From Punica granatum (taxonomy: Eukaryota > Streptophyta > Magnoliopsida > Myrtales > Lythraceae): a stretch of 64,000 nt of DNA. A program made the position numbers and the translations under genes. Below the pieces are notes generated by a model that was not told the DNA's origin, did not search any database, and was given only the letters and a program-made list of their open reading frames with translations. Location of the stretch: assembly GCF_007655135.1 (NCBI RefSeq), contig NC_045128.1, forward strand, positions 24,460,811 through 24,524,810, read 5' to 3'. Of this stretch, positions 1 through 11,094 are shown one piece after another. Position 1 is the stretch's first letter. Each line of letters opens with the position of its first letter.

Positions 1-212
1 TGATTAGCTTCATTTTCCTACTCTTCGTCTCTAAAAATCAACGAATACTAATTATTTTTATTGTTCAATGGCATTATTCGCGAAGTCAAAAATTTTCACA
101 CGTTTAAAATTTAAGTTAGAAAAATCAAGAAAATGTGATACTAAAATCAAAATGTAGTCAAAAGAAAATATAAAACATATGAAACTCTACTACCTTTGAT
201 AGATAAACTCAC
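1..212. other. AT-rich non-coding flank
   Basis: AT-rich sequence left of the first duplication unit. I see no ORF, repeat or regulatory site that I can support. Confidence 0.4.
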
Positions 213-1332
213 AAAAAAAAAGTGCGAGGTTTCTGTTACGAACTAGCCCGTACAAAGCTTTCTTTTTCTTGCAGGTCAAGGTTCTTGATGCACACGTGAC
301 TTGCTCATGTTCAAGGCTAGATTTTTCCAGCCGTATCACATACATATTAACTCAATTGGCTAATTAATATCTAAATGAATCGTAAAGTGGATATGATTTG
401 AAGCCAATGGGAAAGGAAAAATTAATTATTTATACATGTGCTTGGAGAATGATTTTTTTTTCTTTTTTGGTAAGCTCGTTTATTTTTTCGGTAAGCTTTT
501 GGTTTATTCTTTAGACCGAAACCGAAACCTAATCCAATCATTTTAGGAAATTAAATCACGACCAACATAAAATTTTGGGTTTTTTTTTAAAAAATTTTTG
601 GAATTGCCTTTAGTGTGTGTGTTTTGTTTTTGAGATTTCGGTCATTTGAATTTTTCTTTAGTAGTCCTAGCCTAATGAGCGAGAAAGTCTTGTATGTAAC
701 AGATATATCACGCGACATATGCCTAGCCAGTAAGAGTTCTCCAATTTAGCATAGATTTTTAAAAATATCACAAAAAAATCTATTATTAATAAAAAATAAA
801 AGTTTCATATATTTTATGACACAATCCTACGTGGTATATCCATTATACATAATACCTACTTCTGATGTGGGCTTCTAATAAGGTTTCACATACAATCTAA
901 GTAACGGAAGAATAAAAAATTAAAAAGTAATGAAACATGCAGCACAAAAAATTTTAAAAATAGAAATAGGATGAAAATAGAATTGTGATAAAAGTTATAA
1001 GACAAACTATTTTCCTAAAAATTATACAGCATGCTTCAGAAAAAATTAAATACCTATTAGTTTTGAACAAAAAAAAATCAAAGATATATTTTAAGAAAGG
1101 AACCATTCTAGAAAATTTTAAAATAATTATACCTTAAGGTATAATAGCAATTGCTAGAATTTTTTTTGCTTACCGAAAAAAAAGGGGGAATTTTCGACAG
1201 AAATTTTCCTTGGAAATCTATAAATTGGTGGTGAGAGAAACAAGGAAATATGAGAATTTAAGGAAAAAAAAATCAAATCAAAATCCCTAAAATCTGAATA
1301 GACCACCACAAGCAATTTTGACAGATACCAAT

Positions 1333-1515
1333 GTGGGTTGGTTCAAATGGTTCGGCGCTTATTCCGCTTAAGGAAGGTATCGGATTTGACTCCTTGTGAG
1401 TGCATAAAATCCATGTTGTGAGAGTTTTACCCCTTAGTGGGCTGACCCGGCTCGACTGGATTAATTGGGGTCCAATTGAGCATGCGAATACCAGGGTTCA
1501 CACTGAAAAATAAAA
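1333..1515 (+). mobile_element. tRNA-derived SINE, unit 1 copy
   Basis: Non-coding element of about 180 bp with pol III-type internal promoter remnants: an A-box-like TGGTTCAAATGG at 1339 and a degraded B box near 1382. It is followed by the conserved body ending ...GGGTTCACACTGAAAAA. The same body occurs in the other three units and as a 3' fragment near 29.9 kb, where it lies outside any duplication unit. That shows it is dispersed and not simply part of the unit. Confidence 0.6.
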
Positions 1516-2226
1516 TCTGAACAGACATATATATTGTATTCAACATTTGATATAATATTTCCTAGAAATTTTGATTTTGTCGTCTTACAGGATGATAAAT
1601 GTTCTAAAATATAACATGGCATCCACGAACATGTCACACGCATCTAGTAGTAAACACATCAGAGATGCTGCTTAATCCTCGTCCACAATCTTGAGAAACA
1701 CACAATGTCTAGACCAAAATTACTTCTTCATTTCTAAAAAGGTGATGTTAATACCCATGAAAAACAGATTTAGAGTTATCCCCATGGGCTTTAAGAATAT
1801 GGTAATTTAAGGACAACGTTGCCTAGATTGGTTTCTAAAGTAATTTTTCCAGGACAGATTAATTAATTACCAGAGTTACTTATTAAGGTCCATAAGAATT
1901 ATCACCGGACCTATATAATGGTAGCTGCGATAGGTTCTCCTAAGAAAGTTTTGTGCATATTACCTTCCATGTACAACCATGATATTACGAGTACAATTAC
2001 CTTCCATGTACGACCATAATAATGTAAAACTCTTTTGGTAATCCTTTTTATGATTATCCAGTACACATATATATATATATATGCATAAGTTTGATTCTAT
2101 CTTTACCAAATAAATCTTCATATTTAAGTTTGATTCTATCTTTACCAAATAAATCTTCATATTGATTCATATCCAAAAACTTAAAACAATTGCCATATTT
2201 TGTCGAAAAAGAAAAAATTGTCGGGC

Positions 2227-2234
2227 TATATATA
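2227..2234 (+). promoter_or_regulatory. TATA box of DIR1-like copy 1
   Basis: TATATATA about 100 nt upstream of the ATG. The sequence from here to the start codon is almost unchanged in the two identical gene copies and recognisable in the divergent paralogue at 51 kb, which supports a core promoter plus 5' UTR. Confidence 0.65.
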
Positions 2235-2334
2235 CCATTCCCGAACCCCAAATCCCTATCACTAGCAAAAGTCCATAACAATAGCCACATTTTGCATTAG
2301 AAATTGAGATAGTGAAGCACAACATACAGCCAAT

Positions 2335-2637
2335 ATGGATGCCCGCGCTAGTATAGTAATCGCGTCCATATTGGTCATGTTGGCCGCCGTGGCCCACTCC
2401 CAGATGGAAAGCATATGCAACGTGCCCCGGTATGGAGTCGAGGCCTGCCTGCCAGCGGCTAAGCCACCGAACCCACCAGAGCCCACTGCAGAGTGCTGCG
2501 ATTTGATGAAGCATGCTGATTTTTGCTGCCTATACAAATACTGGGCCTCACCTTCCCTCGGCATCGACCTCAACCTCGCCCTTCAGCTCCCCGACAAGTG
2601 CCACTGGCAACATCCTGCTCCTACCCAGTGCGCCTAA
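2335..2637 (+). CDS. DIR1-like lipid-transfer protein, copy 1
   Basis: Single-exon gene for a 100-residue secreted protein. Residues 1-22 or so form a signal peptide with a hydrophobic core (IVIASILVMLAAVA). The mature part has eight cysteines at 28, 38, 54-55, 64-65, 89 and 99, a proline-rich stretch (PPNPPEP), and the family-like blocks HADF, LGID and LPDKC. Length, spacing and these blocks resemble DIR1-type non-specific lipid-transfer proteins, which carry lipids in the apoplast or phloem and act in systemic acquired resistance in Arabidopsis. The canonical C-X-C is replaced by adjacent CC followed by LY, so a changed disulphide pattern is likely. A TATA box lies 100 nt upstream and an AATAAA at 2855. 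The coding sequence is identical to the copies at 54.4 and 58.0 kb. Lipid binding and a role in defence are inferred from the family. Confidence 0.85.
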   Translation: MDARASIVIASILVMLAAVAHSQMESICNVPRYGVEACLPAAKPPNPPEPTAECCDLMKHADFCCLYKYWASPSLGIDLNLALQLPDKCHWQHPAPTQCA

Positions 2638-2937
2638 TCGATTAATTGTTTTGATGATGTGATCATCAATAACACGACTATCATTAATACAGTTCTGGTA
2701 GTTGGCACGATAACTTACAATTGATCTGATGACTATGAATTAGGAAGTAATGGTCAATGAAAGTTACCGTGAAAATTCTATGAATATCTTGATAATGTCC
2801 TATTTTTCGTTTCTCTCCTTGGCTAGGAGAACTTCTTCTTGCTTCAGAATACTCAATAAATTCCATAAGGTTACGGTACTTAGCCCGAAATTTTTATTTA
2901 TGGATCAGTTGATTGCCTTGATATTCTGCTGTCGTGT

Positions 2938-3019
2938 AACAATAATAATAATAATAACAATAATAACAATAACAACAACAACAACAACAATAATAATAAT
3001 AATAATAATAATAATAATT
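2938..3019. repeat. AAT/AAC microsatellite
   Basis: Trinucleotide run of AAT interspersed with AAC, directly 3' of the gene in unit 1. The same locus is about 30 bp of pure AAT in unit 2 and about 160 bp of mixed AAT/AAC in unit 3. Confidence 0.9.
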
Positions 3020-3126
3020 GATTTATTAATAGAGTAAAGGTTGCCCTTAATTATTTGTATTGAATTTGAATGACCATTATCCAATTTAATGGTCAATTGA
3101 CTCCTTAAATTTGACATTTAATTCAT
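3013..3126. repeat. Left direct repeat flanking the 127-codon ORF insertion
   Basis: 114 bp running from AATAATTGATTTATT to ACATTTAATTCAT. The sequence is repeated at 3626-3700 on the other side of the insertion. In units 3 and 4 it occurs once and is followed directly by the downstream flank, so the single-copy state is presumably ancestral. Confidence 0.85.
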
Positions 3127-3625
3127 AAAATGCACCTCTAATGTGTGCCACCCTTTAGGAGAATAATTCAGTCCCGCTCCCGCACCTAAACACCTGCCCA
3201 CTCGAAAGAAGAGTTAAAAAAACTATAAAGAAAAAATAAATACATAATGATGATCATAACCGATCGCAAGGGCAACGCCTTAGCCAATAAAAGGCAAAAT
3301 TTAATAGATACTATATTCAAATTGTCGAATATGAGGTATGGAAATTTAAGATATTATAGTAAGACTATCATTAATGAGTTTTGGGATGACTTATACAGGG
3401 ATATAGAAGCTAAAAGCATAGAGAAAGAAGATCCTTCAAGGTTTAATATACAAGTTATTAAATTATTGAATGAGTACAAGATGGATAAAAAACGAATTAA
3501 TAATACTATGGACCTATCGGAAAAGGAATTATATGAGTTACAGAAGAGGATTGAAGATATAACTAGAAATTTCGATGAATATAGTATATTTAATCAGACT
3601 CCAAACTTAATAAAACTATTAATAG
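3127..3625 (+). mobile_element. Insertion of unknown origin carrying a 127-codon ORF (unit 1)
   Basis: 499 bp present in units 1 and 2 and absent at the matching position in units 3 and 4. It is bounded by a 114/75-bp direct duplication of local sequence. That is far longer than ordinary transposon target duplications and resembles repair-associated duplication. The first 120 bp are non-coding, with a moderately GC-rich start and then an A-rich leader. The rest is the 5' and main part of the ORF. I see no terminal inverted repeats, transposase or poly-A tail. Confidence 0.7.
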
Positions 3626-3630
3626 AATAA
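3247..3630 (+). CDS. Hypothetical protein, 127 aa, on an insertion
   Basis: I do not recognise this protein. It starts at ATG ATG after an A-rich leader, has no cysteine, and is rich in Lys, Glu, Asn and Ile with frequent ATA codons, unlike the GC-richer neighbouring DIR1-like gene. It looks mostly alpha-helical, with a charged segment near residues 90-107 and a helical patch FWDDLYRDIEAK near 45-56. I see no signal peptide or membrane segment. The TAA stop lies inside the flanking plant-derived direct repeat, so the captured frame may be cut at its 3' end. Copy 2 differs by about five bases, two of them amino-acid changes (K81R, I84N). Base and codon use suggest a plasmid-like, organellar or viral source, but that is a guess. 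It may not be expressed. Confidence 0.4.
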   Translation: MMIITDRKGNALANKRQNLIDTIFKLSNMRYGNLRYYSKTIINEFWDDLYRDIEAKSIEKEDPSRFNIQVIKLLNEYKMDKKRINNTMDLSEKELYELQKRIEDITRNFDEYSIFNQTPNLIKLLIE

Positions 3631-3700
3631 TTGATTTATTAATAGATTAAAGCTTGCCCGTAATGGTCAATTGACTCCTTAAATTTGACATTTAATTCAT
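3626..3700. repeat. Right direct repeat flanking the 127-codon ORF insertion
   Basis: 75-bp partner of 3013-3126. It is shorter because 39 bp are missing between two short TTAAT-like repeats, a typical slippage or microhomology deletion. It supplies the stop codon of the ORF. Confidence 0.85.
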
Positions 3701-4689
3701 TTAATTTATTTGATCGTTCTCTTTGAAGTCAATTAACCATTCAAGGCATTTACAAGATTGTCTTATATGTCCCGTATAATGTGGGTGTTTCATGAGTTTT
3801 AAAGCATAAAATATATTTGAATCCATATATATTTCATATAGTATATTTTATATATTGTTTTTTTGGGTTGGGTTATAGTGAGGGAGTATAGTCTTTGCAG
3901 CCACGACTACTCCTAGTGGGCATTGTATCCCGAGATTGGATAATTCCATTGAAGCTGAGCTGCATTTTGTGGGCCATTAAATAACCTCAAGAAAATTTCC
4001 TGGAAACACTTTGCCCACTAATCGTTTTCAATTCTTTATGTTTTCCCTCAAATTATATCTCTTGTTTTGATATGTTAGACAAGTTTATTTCCTATAATTG
4101 TGATTTCATAATATTATAATATTTTGTGACAAATTTATTTTTCTATATTTATTTGTAATTCTCTATATCTCGAAATTTCCACAACATCCGCGAGATTCTA
4201 CTTTCCGTATATTTGATTATAGCTTTTCAAAGTGACGGGATGAAAAATCTTGATAAAGGACCGCAAACCCTGATGGCTGATTTTTCAAAAGGTACGTTTG
4301 GTGTGTCAGAATTGAATGGTAAATAGTGCAATTGATTCTACAATGTAAAATACAATTGTATTGAAGAAAAATGATTTTTTTAGTTGAATTTAACAATATG
4401 GATGCATGTAATTAAAAATGATGAACTTGTTTATCAAGATTTCAATTTATACATGTATTTATATACTTGAAGTGCAAAGAAAATATATCATATCATCCTT
4501 AAATAAAAACGGGTTGAAATGATGGAATGTGCACTACTTAAGTTTTTCAAAGGGATTTATCAAAAAGAAAAAAAACTTTTTCAAAGGAAATAAAACTCCA
4601 TCAAAGTTGGAAAAAAAATTATCTTAATGGAGCACAATTACCAACTCATAAAAGACTAAATAAAAGAAAAGAAATTGAAGGAAATGACA

Positions 4690-4805
4690 AAATATTCTTT
4701 CCATTCTATTCCTTTTAATTTGGGTGTATCAAATGCAACCAAAGCATCTTGGTTGTTGTGTTTGGTATGCATGAATGGAGAGAAATGGAACAGAATGACG
4801 ATCTC
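4690..4805. mobile_element. Palindromic MITE-like segment, unit 1
   Basis: Imperfect inverted repeat centred on ACCAAAGCATCTTGGTTG with CCATTCTATTCC-type outer sequence on the left and AATGGAACAGAATG on the right. The unit 4 copy near 62.0 kb is a cleaner palindrome. Non-coding. Element boundaries and superfamily are undetermined. Confidence 0.4.
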
Positions 4806-5086
4806 ACTCTTTCACTCCATTTCCTTGTTAGAGTCAAACTTGTAAGTCGTAACGAATATTTCATTATGACGACAACATTTATTCCTCAACATATTGGAAA
4901 AAAAATATTCTTTTAGAATAGTTAGGTAATACTCATTTCATCGTATTAATTAGTTTTTATATAAGTATGATATATCTTTCTTTATTTTTTATAGCTACAA
5001 ATATATATAAAGTGATATTTTGATAAGTCTAATGTATTAGTTATACTCTTTTATATTTTGAAGTTCAACAGAGACAATCATTTTTT

Positions 5087-5577
5087 GTCTCAATAGCATC
5101 ACATTTTATTTCATACAAGCAACTCTATTCCATTCCATTACATTCCGCTATCCCAGACATGACTAAGATAATGGGAAGATGGCATGATTTCCTCACCGAG
5201 GCCTAAGTTAATGTCTAAGACTGCAAACTTAAATGCAATGAAGTTATGGGGCAGACAACTTAGACTATTGAATTGAAATGTGTTCATTTAAATATGAAAC
5301 GAAGGAGGGGGGCCTTTTATAGTAATCATGTCTGAGCCTTGTCCCCAGTCTCGGGCTTGAATTAGATCGGACCATTTCTTGGGCGGCCCACTAATCTGAT
5401 TGCTTTTGGCCTAGGCCCAATCCTTATCAATAATCACGTTCCACCTCCCAATTGGGATCACCGGCTAGCTCAGACCAAGCCAGCGATCTCAATGTCTGAC
5501 CCCTACCCCAACACCCCTTCCCTTCCAAATATTGGTGATCCCAACGGCTGGGATGGGGAGAGGGGGATCAAGGGTAG
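5087..5577. other. Non-coding spacer before the transposon block
   Basis: Begins with TTCCATTCCATTACATTCC-like sequence that may be the far end of the MITE-like element, then GC-richer non-coding sequence. No ORF or RNA gene is supported. Confidence 0.4.
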
Positions 5578-7770
5578 TGTGGACCCACATTTCGTCTCAT
5601 TGGGGCCCGCATGCGTGCGCACGATCGCATGGTTTGGAAGTATCTACCTTTCTAGGGGACATGAATGAATACCATTAAAAGAGTCGCTACTACTTGTTTA
5701 TGACCTGGAAGTTGAGGGTTGGTGAGTTACTCGGATCTAAGGGTAAGGAATACACCTAGTTTTCTATGGCATATGGTCTTGCGAAACCAGGAGTTCCAAG
5801 TTCGGGAGTTCTATTATGTGCAAGCTAAATTCCGCATGCCCTATCGGTACTTTAACTTATCTAAGGCTTGTCAATTTTAGTTTATTTACCTCGTAGATTA
5901 GGTTTCTCTCGCCTTGCTAGATTTGATACCGTAAATTCATTTAGAAGCGATCGATTCGGACGAAGAGCCCAAGACAAGGTAAAACCTTGTGTCGAAGAGT
6001 TCAACCTGCCGTCCTCACACCATGGTTCACCGGGCCATGATGGCCGGCTCCCCACATGGGCCGAAACCGAGAAACGTAAGGCCTACTCATCCCTGGAGGA
6101 CATGGACCGACTTGATCGATTCGACACTCGAGCCGTTTGCTTGTCGATCGGGATCATTACATGAATAAATATGCAAATAAATTCCTCGCACTGTACTCTC
6201 AGTATAATACAAATCCTAGTCGGTTCACATTCGGCCAGTAGTTCGCTCGCACTCACTGTGGGTTTAGAAGATGGAAACTGAAATTAACGCAATGTGAGCT
6301 CATAAGAGCAGGGGGTCGAGCCCGACTGAACCGGAGGGTCCCAAGAGGACGGAATGGTCCTCAAGATAGACACAGGATCGGTCGAGCTCTAGGGTCATTG
6401 TCTAATCCTATTTCACGTGTCTTGATCTGAATCATCCTCCGCTTGGATCCTACTCGAATTGAGACGGGTGACTTAAGGTTAAACCCTATGCCACACTCGG
6501 GCCATATGCACTCAGTGTGTGTTGGGGCGCTGGACCCCATGATCGATGGTTGGAGCATTGGACAAAGTGCTGCTCGTGTCCTGTGGGTTTGGGCTCGACC
6601 TGAATAAAACATAATAACTTAGACAAGTGGTGAGTTATTTGTCAAGTTTTACATAATTATCAGGTTATGATTTCTAGTTGTTTTGCACGCAAGCCTTGTT
6701 TGAGCACATACAAGTACAAATCAACCACAAGCCACCCTGGAGGGAGTGTCGCATTCGATCTCCGTTTAATGACAACTCTAAGGACATGGGGTCTCTTCCT
6801 CAAGTATGACGATGAGTGATTGTGTTTTAGTTTATCTAATAGGTAACCCTGAAAGATTAATCGATTATGATCGGTGTTTGATTTTTACTTGAAGCCTAAA
6901 CCTAGGGTTTGTCCCACACATTCCTATGTGTTTGATTATGTCTGGTGTGTGAGTAGTCCGCTTTCGTATTTTATGAAAGATAAACCCGATCTAATACACT
7001 AACTTAGGAGATGGGGAAAACGGAACACCACGGGGGTGCCAAGGTCTCTACTCAGGTCCTATGAAGGGCCGGATAACCTTTCGTAGGTTTCCCTGCTCAC
7101 ATCTCTAATCCATGCTTTTGGACACCCAATCTACGCGAAAATGATCGAAACATTTTAGACAAGGAGAAAGGGCTTACGCATATGAAAATTGTACTCGCAC
7201 GGGCTACCCGGCTCTCCTAGAGGCTCAAAGTGTTTTGGTCACTCTAAGCCTAGAATTGTCTATAAATCAGGAAACGATCGTCGCGCACTTGTGATGGAAA
7301 AAGTGTTTTGTGAAAAGAAATCGAGATTGTGTGATGCAGATTGTCGAGATCAGTAGCCGGTGTCAACAGATCCCTTGGGCCCACTAGGGTCGTGTGGACC
7401 CTGAAGGAGCCTAGAGACTAGTCGAACCTTGGAAGTGGTCCAAGGAGAACCCCCACGTTCTGACTCAAGCCGCCTCAAATCGGGCCAGACTCGATTAGGA
7501 CACGCAAGTCCTTTCTAGATGTCCATAATACGCGGACCATGTGTCTCGGTATTTTATTAAAAAATTGTAGGTTTGGCAAAGAGCACGGTTATCGATTTGT
7601 AATTTATCGACTCGATTACAAATTATAAATCGATTCGTGCAATTTATTTAAATGTTGTGTGAATTAATTACCCGAGTGAATCATCCCAATTGCTACTGGT
7701 ATGAGATTAATTAAATTAAGTGGATTATCGAATGCTTTTGATTATGGGTTTCGAGCGGTCGAGCTAGCCT
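5578..7770 (-). mobile_element. Truncated Tat/Ogre-type LTR
   Basis: Starts with TGTGGACCC and the family block TTTCGTCTCATTGGGGCCCGC, which on the minus strand is the 3' end of the LTR. It then follows the solo LTR at 32841-45021 in order: the GTCTTGCGAAAC block, the block around 6190-6480, and a final recognisable match near 7741-7760. The other LTR end (TGTCAG...) is not found, so this copy is truncated. The right boundary is approximate. Confidence 0.65.
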
Positions 7771-8475
7771 CAGAATTAAATCTGATTTTACACTGACTTT
7801 ACGTAATTAGTCCAAGTTCATGTGAGGTCTTAATTAAAAATGGCATACACTCCAAAAGAACAAACATGGGCACACACAATCACTTCGAAATTTAATTTTT
7901 CGGTTTTGAGTGCAAGTGATCAGTTAAGTCGGTTTAATGAGTTTAATCGATTTTAATCCTTAGGGCCGAATGCACATGGGATCCAATTCATGTAGATTCG
8001 TTCCCATTCCACACAACCAATTTTAAGGCCGATCCTTCAAATATCCAATTTGTGTTCGGGTCGATTTTCCATTGGAAGTCCTGGTTTGAAGGTCCAAATG
8101 CTATGGCTTAACCAGTTCATGTTATTTTCGATCGAAACAACATTTTACAATATCATTTATGATCATCGCATCATTCCTAGACATGCTACTAAGTATGAGG
8201 TAATATACATATCTCGCGCTATTGTCAGAAGGAACCGAGTGAGGTTTCAGAAAAGAAGCGGTGAAGATAGACTCCAATCATCATCAACTTTGCTCCGGGT
8301 GGGGCAACAGCAAACCACCAGCAACGGCAAGAAGGTGGCCGAAGAGATGCAGTAATAAAACAGCTCAGCTCGAGGACCTGAGGATGAAGCTCAGCAGCTC
8401 GACAATCTCAGGATGGGAAGCACAATAATAGCAGCTCAGTAAAGAGCTTGTGGAGGCTCGAGAGGGTTGGGAAAC
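7771..8475. other. Degenerate non-coding sequence, CAG/GAGCTC-rich at its right end
   Basis: The left part may still be decayed LTR. From about 8270 the sequence becomes rich in CAGCAG and GCTCGAGG motifs. The same tract continues at 11095-11402, on the other side of the solo LTR. No credible ORF. Confidence 0.4.
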
Positions 8476-8480
8476 GATGG
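8476..8480. repeat. Target-site duplication GATGG (left)
   Basis: Matches GATGG at 11090-11094 on the other side of the solo LTR. Confidence 0.85.
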
Positions 8481-11089
8481 TGTCAGCACCCCATTTTGGT
8501 CCACGCTAGCCAAAGGATGGAATTTTCATTTATTTTAAAAAAAAAATCTCTCTCTCTCTCCAAGGGTCAAACCGGTCAGATCGCGTCAGACCGGTCACAT
8601 CGCATCAAACCGGTCAGATCGCGTCTGACCGGTCAAATCGCGTCAAAATTTCTGACGCGGGTCAGAACTTTCTGACTCTTTCATTTTCGCCCCTGCTCTT
8701 TATTTCTTTCCACTTCGCCCCCTCTTCTTTTCTTCCTCTTCCTTTCCGCCCCGCCATTCTTTCCTTCTCTTCACTTCTCCCCCCTCTTCTTCTCCCCTTC
8801 TTTCACTGAAGTCCCTCTGTCATCTCCGACACACCGCGGTCGCCCACCCACCGCGACGGCCTGCCACCACTGACACGCTCACCCGACATGCCACCGCTCG
8901 CTTCCCTTGCACGCTCCCCTACCGCTTTCCCTCTCTCTCCAGCTCAACCCCGCGAGAAAAGACTCGGGACCTCGACTCTCGGAGAAGGACACTCTCTCGC
9001 TCTCTCGAACTCCCGACACTTGATTTTCCCCGGGAATCGACTTGCGACACACTCCGGCACAAAAGCCCTCCATTTACCCCTCTCAACTCGGCCCGATTTC
9101 CAGCGATTAAACTCAAAAACCCCTTGCCGGAAAATCTGGAAATCGCGCCAAAAAACTCAAAAATCCTCTCTACCCCGACTTTTCCGATTCTCGTAACGCC
9201 CCTCCCGAGCACGGCGTAGCCCAGGCGGTAGTCGCCGCCGTCTCCCGCGCCTCCCCGGGCAGTCGCCGCGGCGCTCAGAGGCAGGAACCGCTGCCCGCGG
9301 TCGCCGGACTCCTCCTCTCCGCCCATCTTCGTCTTTTCCAGCGTTCTCCTTCTCACGGGCTCGGCCCATCTTTTGGTTTGTGCAGGTCCAGCCCAGCAGA
9401 TTCGGCCTAGCCCGCTCTGCCCAGTCCAGCCGAGGCGATCCGACCCGTTCCGCTTCGCCTCGGGTTCAGCCCGGAACCCGCGACCCGTTTCACCCGCAGA
9501 TTCGGCCCAGCTTCGGCGCCCAGCCCAGCGCGCCCTCCTTCGGCCCAACTCTCGCGCGTTCGGCCCAACCCACGGGCGCGGCCCAGACCTTCGCACGCTC
9601 GGCCCAACTCGCCGGCCCAGCGCCCCCCCTTTGCAGCCGATCCGCACTGTTCAGACAGCTCGGTCCGGTCTGAACGCCTGGTTTATGGTTTAAACCGAAA
9701 TTAGGTATATTATTCCGACTTAGTGACATACGTAGGTCTTAATTCGTGAGTAAATTTGATGATTGCAATGATAAATTTTGTGATTGTCGTGTCGAAAAAT
9801 TTTAAATAAAGAAAAGAATGACAAAAAAATAATAATTGTTGTTTTAAATAAACCAACAAAAGCACGAATTGGAATATTTTAATTACTTGACATTAAAACC
9901 GGTTGTTTGAAGCGAGAACGAATGCACACGAATCAATCTCATGTTCACTTGGCTTTAAGGGAATTAAATCAATTAAACACACCAAAATTGGTTTAATTAA
10001 TTATTTGGACTTAAAAAATTGACAAAAATTAAATTCCGTCGTGACTAATTTTTCTTATTCATGTGCGCATGTGAATAATTGGATATGCTTCGATCGAAAT
10101 CATGCACGAATCGGCTAACCACGTAAACACGACATTAAAAGACATAACTCTTTTGCGTTCACACGTTCATCGGATTTCATTCACTTTGTCTGCTTTCGCT
10201 GTTTTTATCTGTTTTCCTGTGTATTTATTGCGGGTCGAGCCCGAATTCCTAGGATACGATATACACGGGGTCCAACACTCCCTTTTGTCAATCACGGGGT
10301 CCAACGCCCCTACACACCTAGCGCGCGCAACCCGAGTGCGAAATCGGGTCCTGTTTCGACTTACTGCTTCGCTCATAGTAGTGTCTATGTGGAAGACGAC
10401 TCGGATCGAGTAAGTAAGTCGCGGACGGACATGACCCGGGAGCTCGACCAATCCTACGGCTATCGATAGAGTCACACGATTCTTTCGCCATCCGTTGGTT
10501 CGATTGGACCCGACCCTCGGCTCTCTGAGCCCGCGTTGCTTTAATTTCGGTTTCGGTCACTCAAACCACACGGTGAGCCACGAGTGGAATAATAACCGAA
10601 CGCGAACCGACCGAGATTCAATTGTTGTAATTTGTATTTTATTTGAGGGAACAATGTAAGGTTTATGTTATACATTTATTCATGAAAGAATTCCGGTTGG
10701 AGAGTGGACGGTCGGAGTAGTTATTCGAATTTACGGTGTCAAAACGTGTAAGATGTGCGGAGCTTAATTAAGCGGTAATTAAATTAAAACGGCAAGCCTA
10801 GACAAGCTAGAGTACCAATAGGGCGTGCAAGATATAGGCTCGCACGTAACAGAACCCCCGAATTCGGAACCTTGGGTTTCGCAGACCATATGCCTTAGCA
10901 ATTAGGTGTACCCCGTACCCCTAGACCCGGGTAACTTGCCGGCCCTCGACCTCCGGGTCGTAAAATGGCAAGTGGCGACTCCTTCTCACGTGCGTCCGTC
11001 GCGCGTCCCCGGGAAGGTGGACACTCCCAAGCCGCGTTGCGTAGGCGCGCGAACGCGTGCCCCGACGAGACGAAATTCGGGTGCTCACA
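8481..11089 (+). mobile_element. Solo LTR, Tat/Ogre-like family
   Basis: 2.6-kb LTR with TGTCAGCACCCC at the 5' end and GTGCTCACA at the 3' end, flanked by identical GATGG target duplications. There is no internal domain, so it most likely formed by LTR-LTR recombination. The last 250 bp (CTCGACCTCCGGGTCGTAAAATGGCAAG...) are the reverse complement of blocks seen in the minus-oriented LTRs at 12.3, 22.6 and 32.9 kb, which assigns it to the same broad family. It contains a 19-bp minisatellite and a GC-rich CGGCCCA-rich segment (about 9370-9650). It is shorter than the 5.1-5.4-kb LTRs elsewhere in the window. Confidence 0.85.
8571..8646. repeat. 19-bp tandem repeat, four units
   Basis: Four consecutive units starting ACCGGTCAGATCGCGTCAG with one to four changes each. 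Each unit contains the palindrome ACCGGT. Located near the 5' end of the solo LTR. Confidence 0.85.
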
Positions 11090-11094
11090 GATGG
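11090..11094. repeat. Target-site duplication GATGG (right)
   Basis: Partner of 8476-8480. Confidence 0.85.

Larger units (their letters stand above)
213..5086 (+). repeat. DIR1-like duplication unit 1
   Basis: First of four related segments; the others begin near 52296, 56698 and 59484. The left edge is the point where alignment with unit 2 starts (a poly-A run followed by GTGCGAGGTTT). The right edge is where alignment with unit 4 (near 62316) is lost. In order the unit contains AT-rich sequence, a SINE, a TATA box, a DIR1-like gene, an AAT/AAC microsatellite, an insertion carrying a 127-codon ORF, and a palindromic MITE-like segment. Units 1 and 2 are the closest pair because both carry the insertion. 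Both edges are accurate only to a few tens of bases. Confidence 0.85.

Noticed and set aside
2167..2514. 115-codon antisense frame over the DIR1-like gene, repeated in all three identical copies
   Set aside because: Its conservation is explained by identity of the sense coding sequence. The divergent paralogue does not keep it.
8571..8646. Possible CRISPR-like array
   Set aside because: Units are directly contiguous with no unique spacers, and the host is a plant. It is a minisatellite.
8919..9647. 242-codon GC-rich minus-strand frame
   Set aside because: Lies wholly in the solo LTR; Arg/Gly-rich composition reflects CGGCCCA-type repeats.
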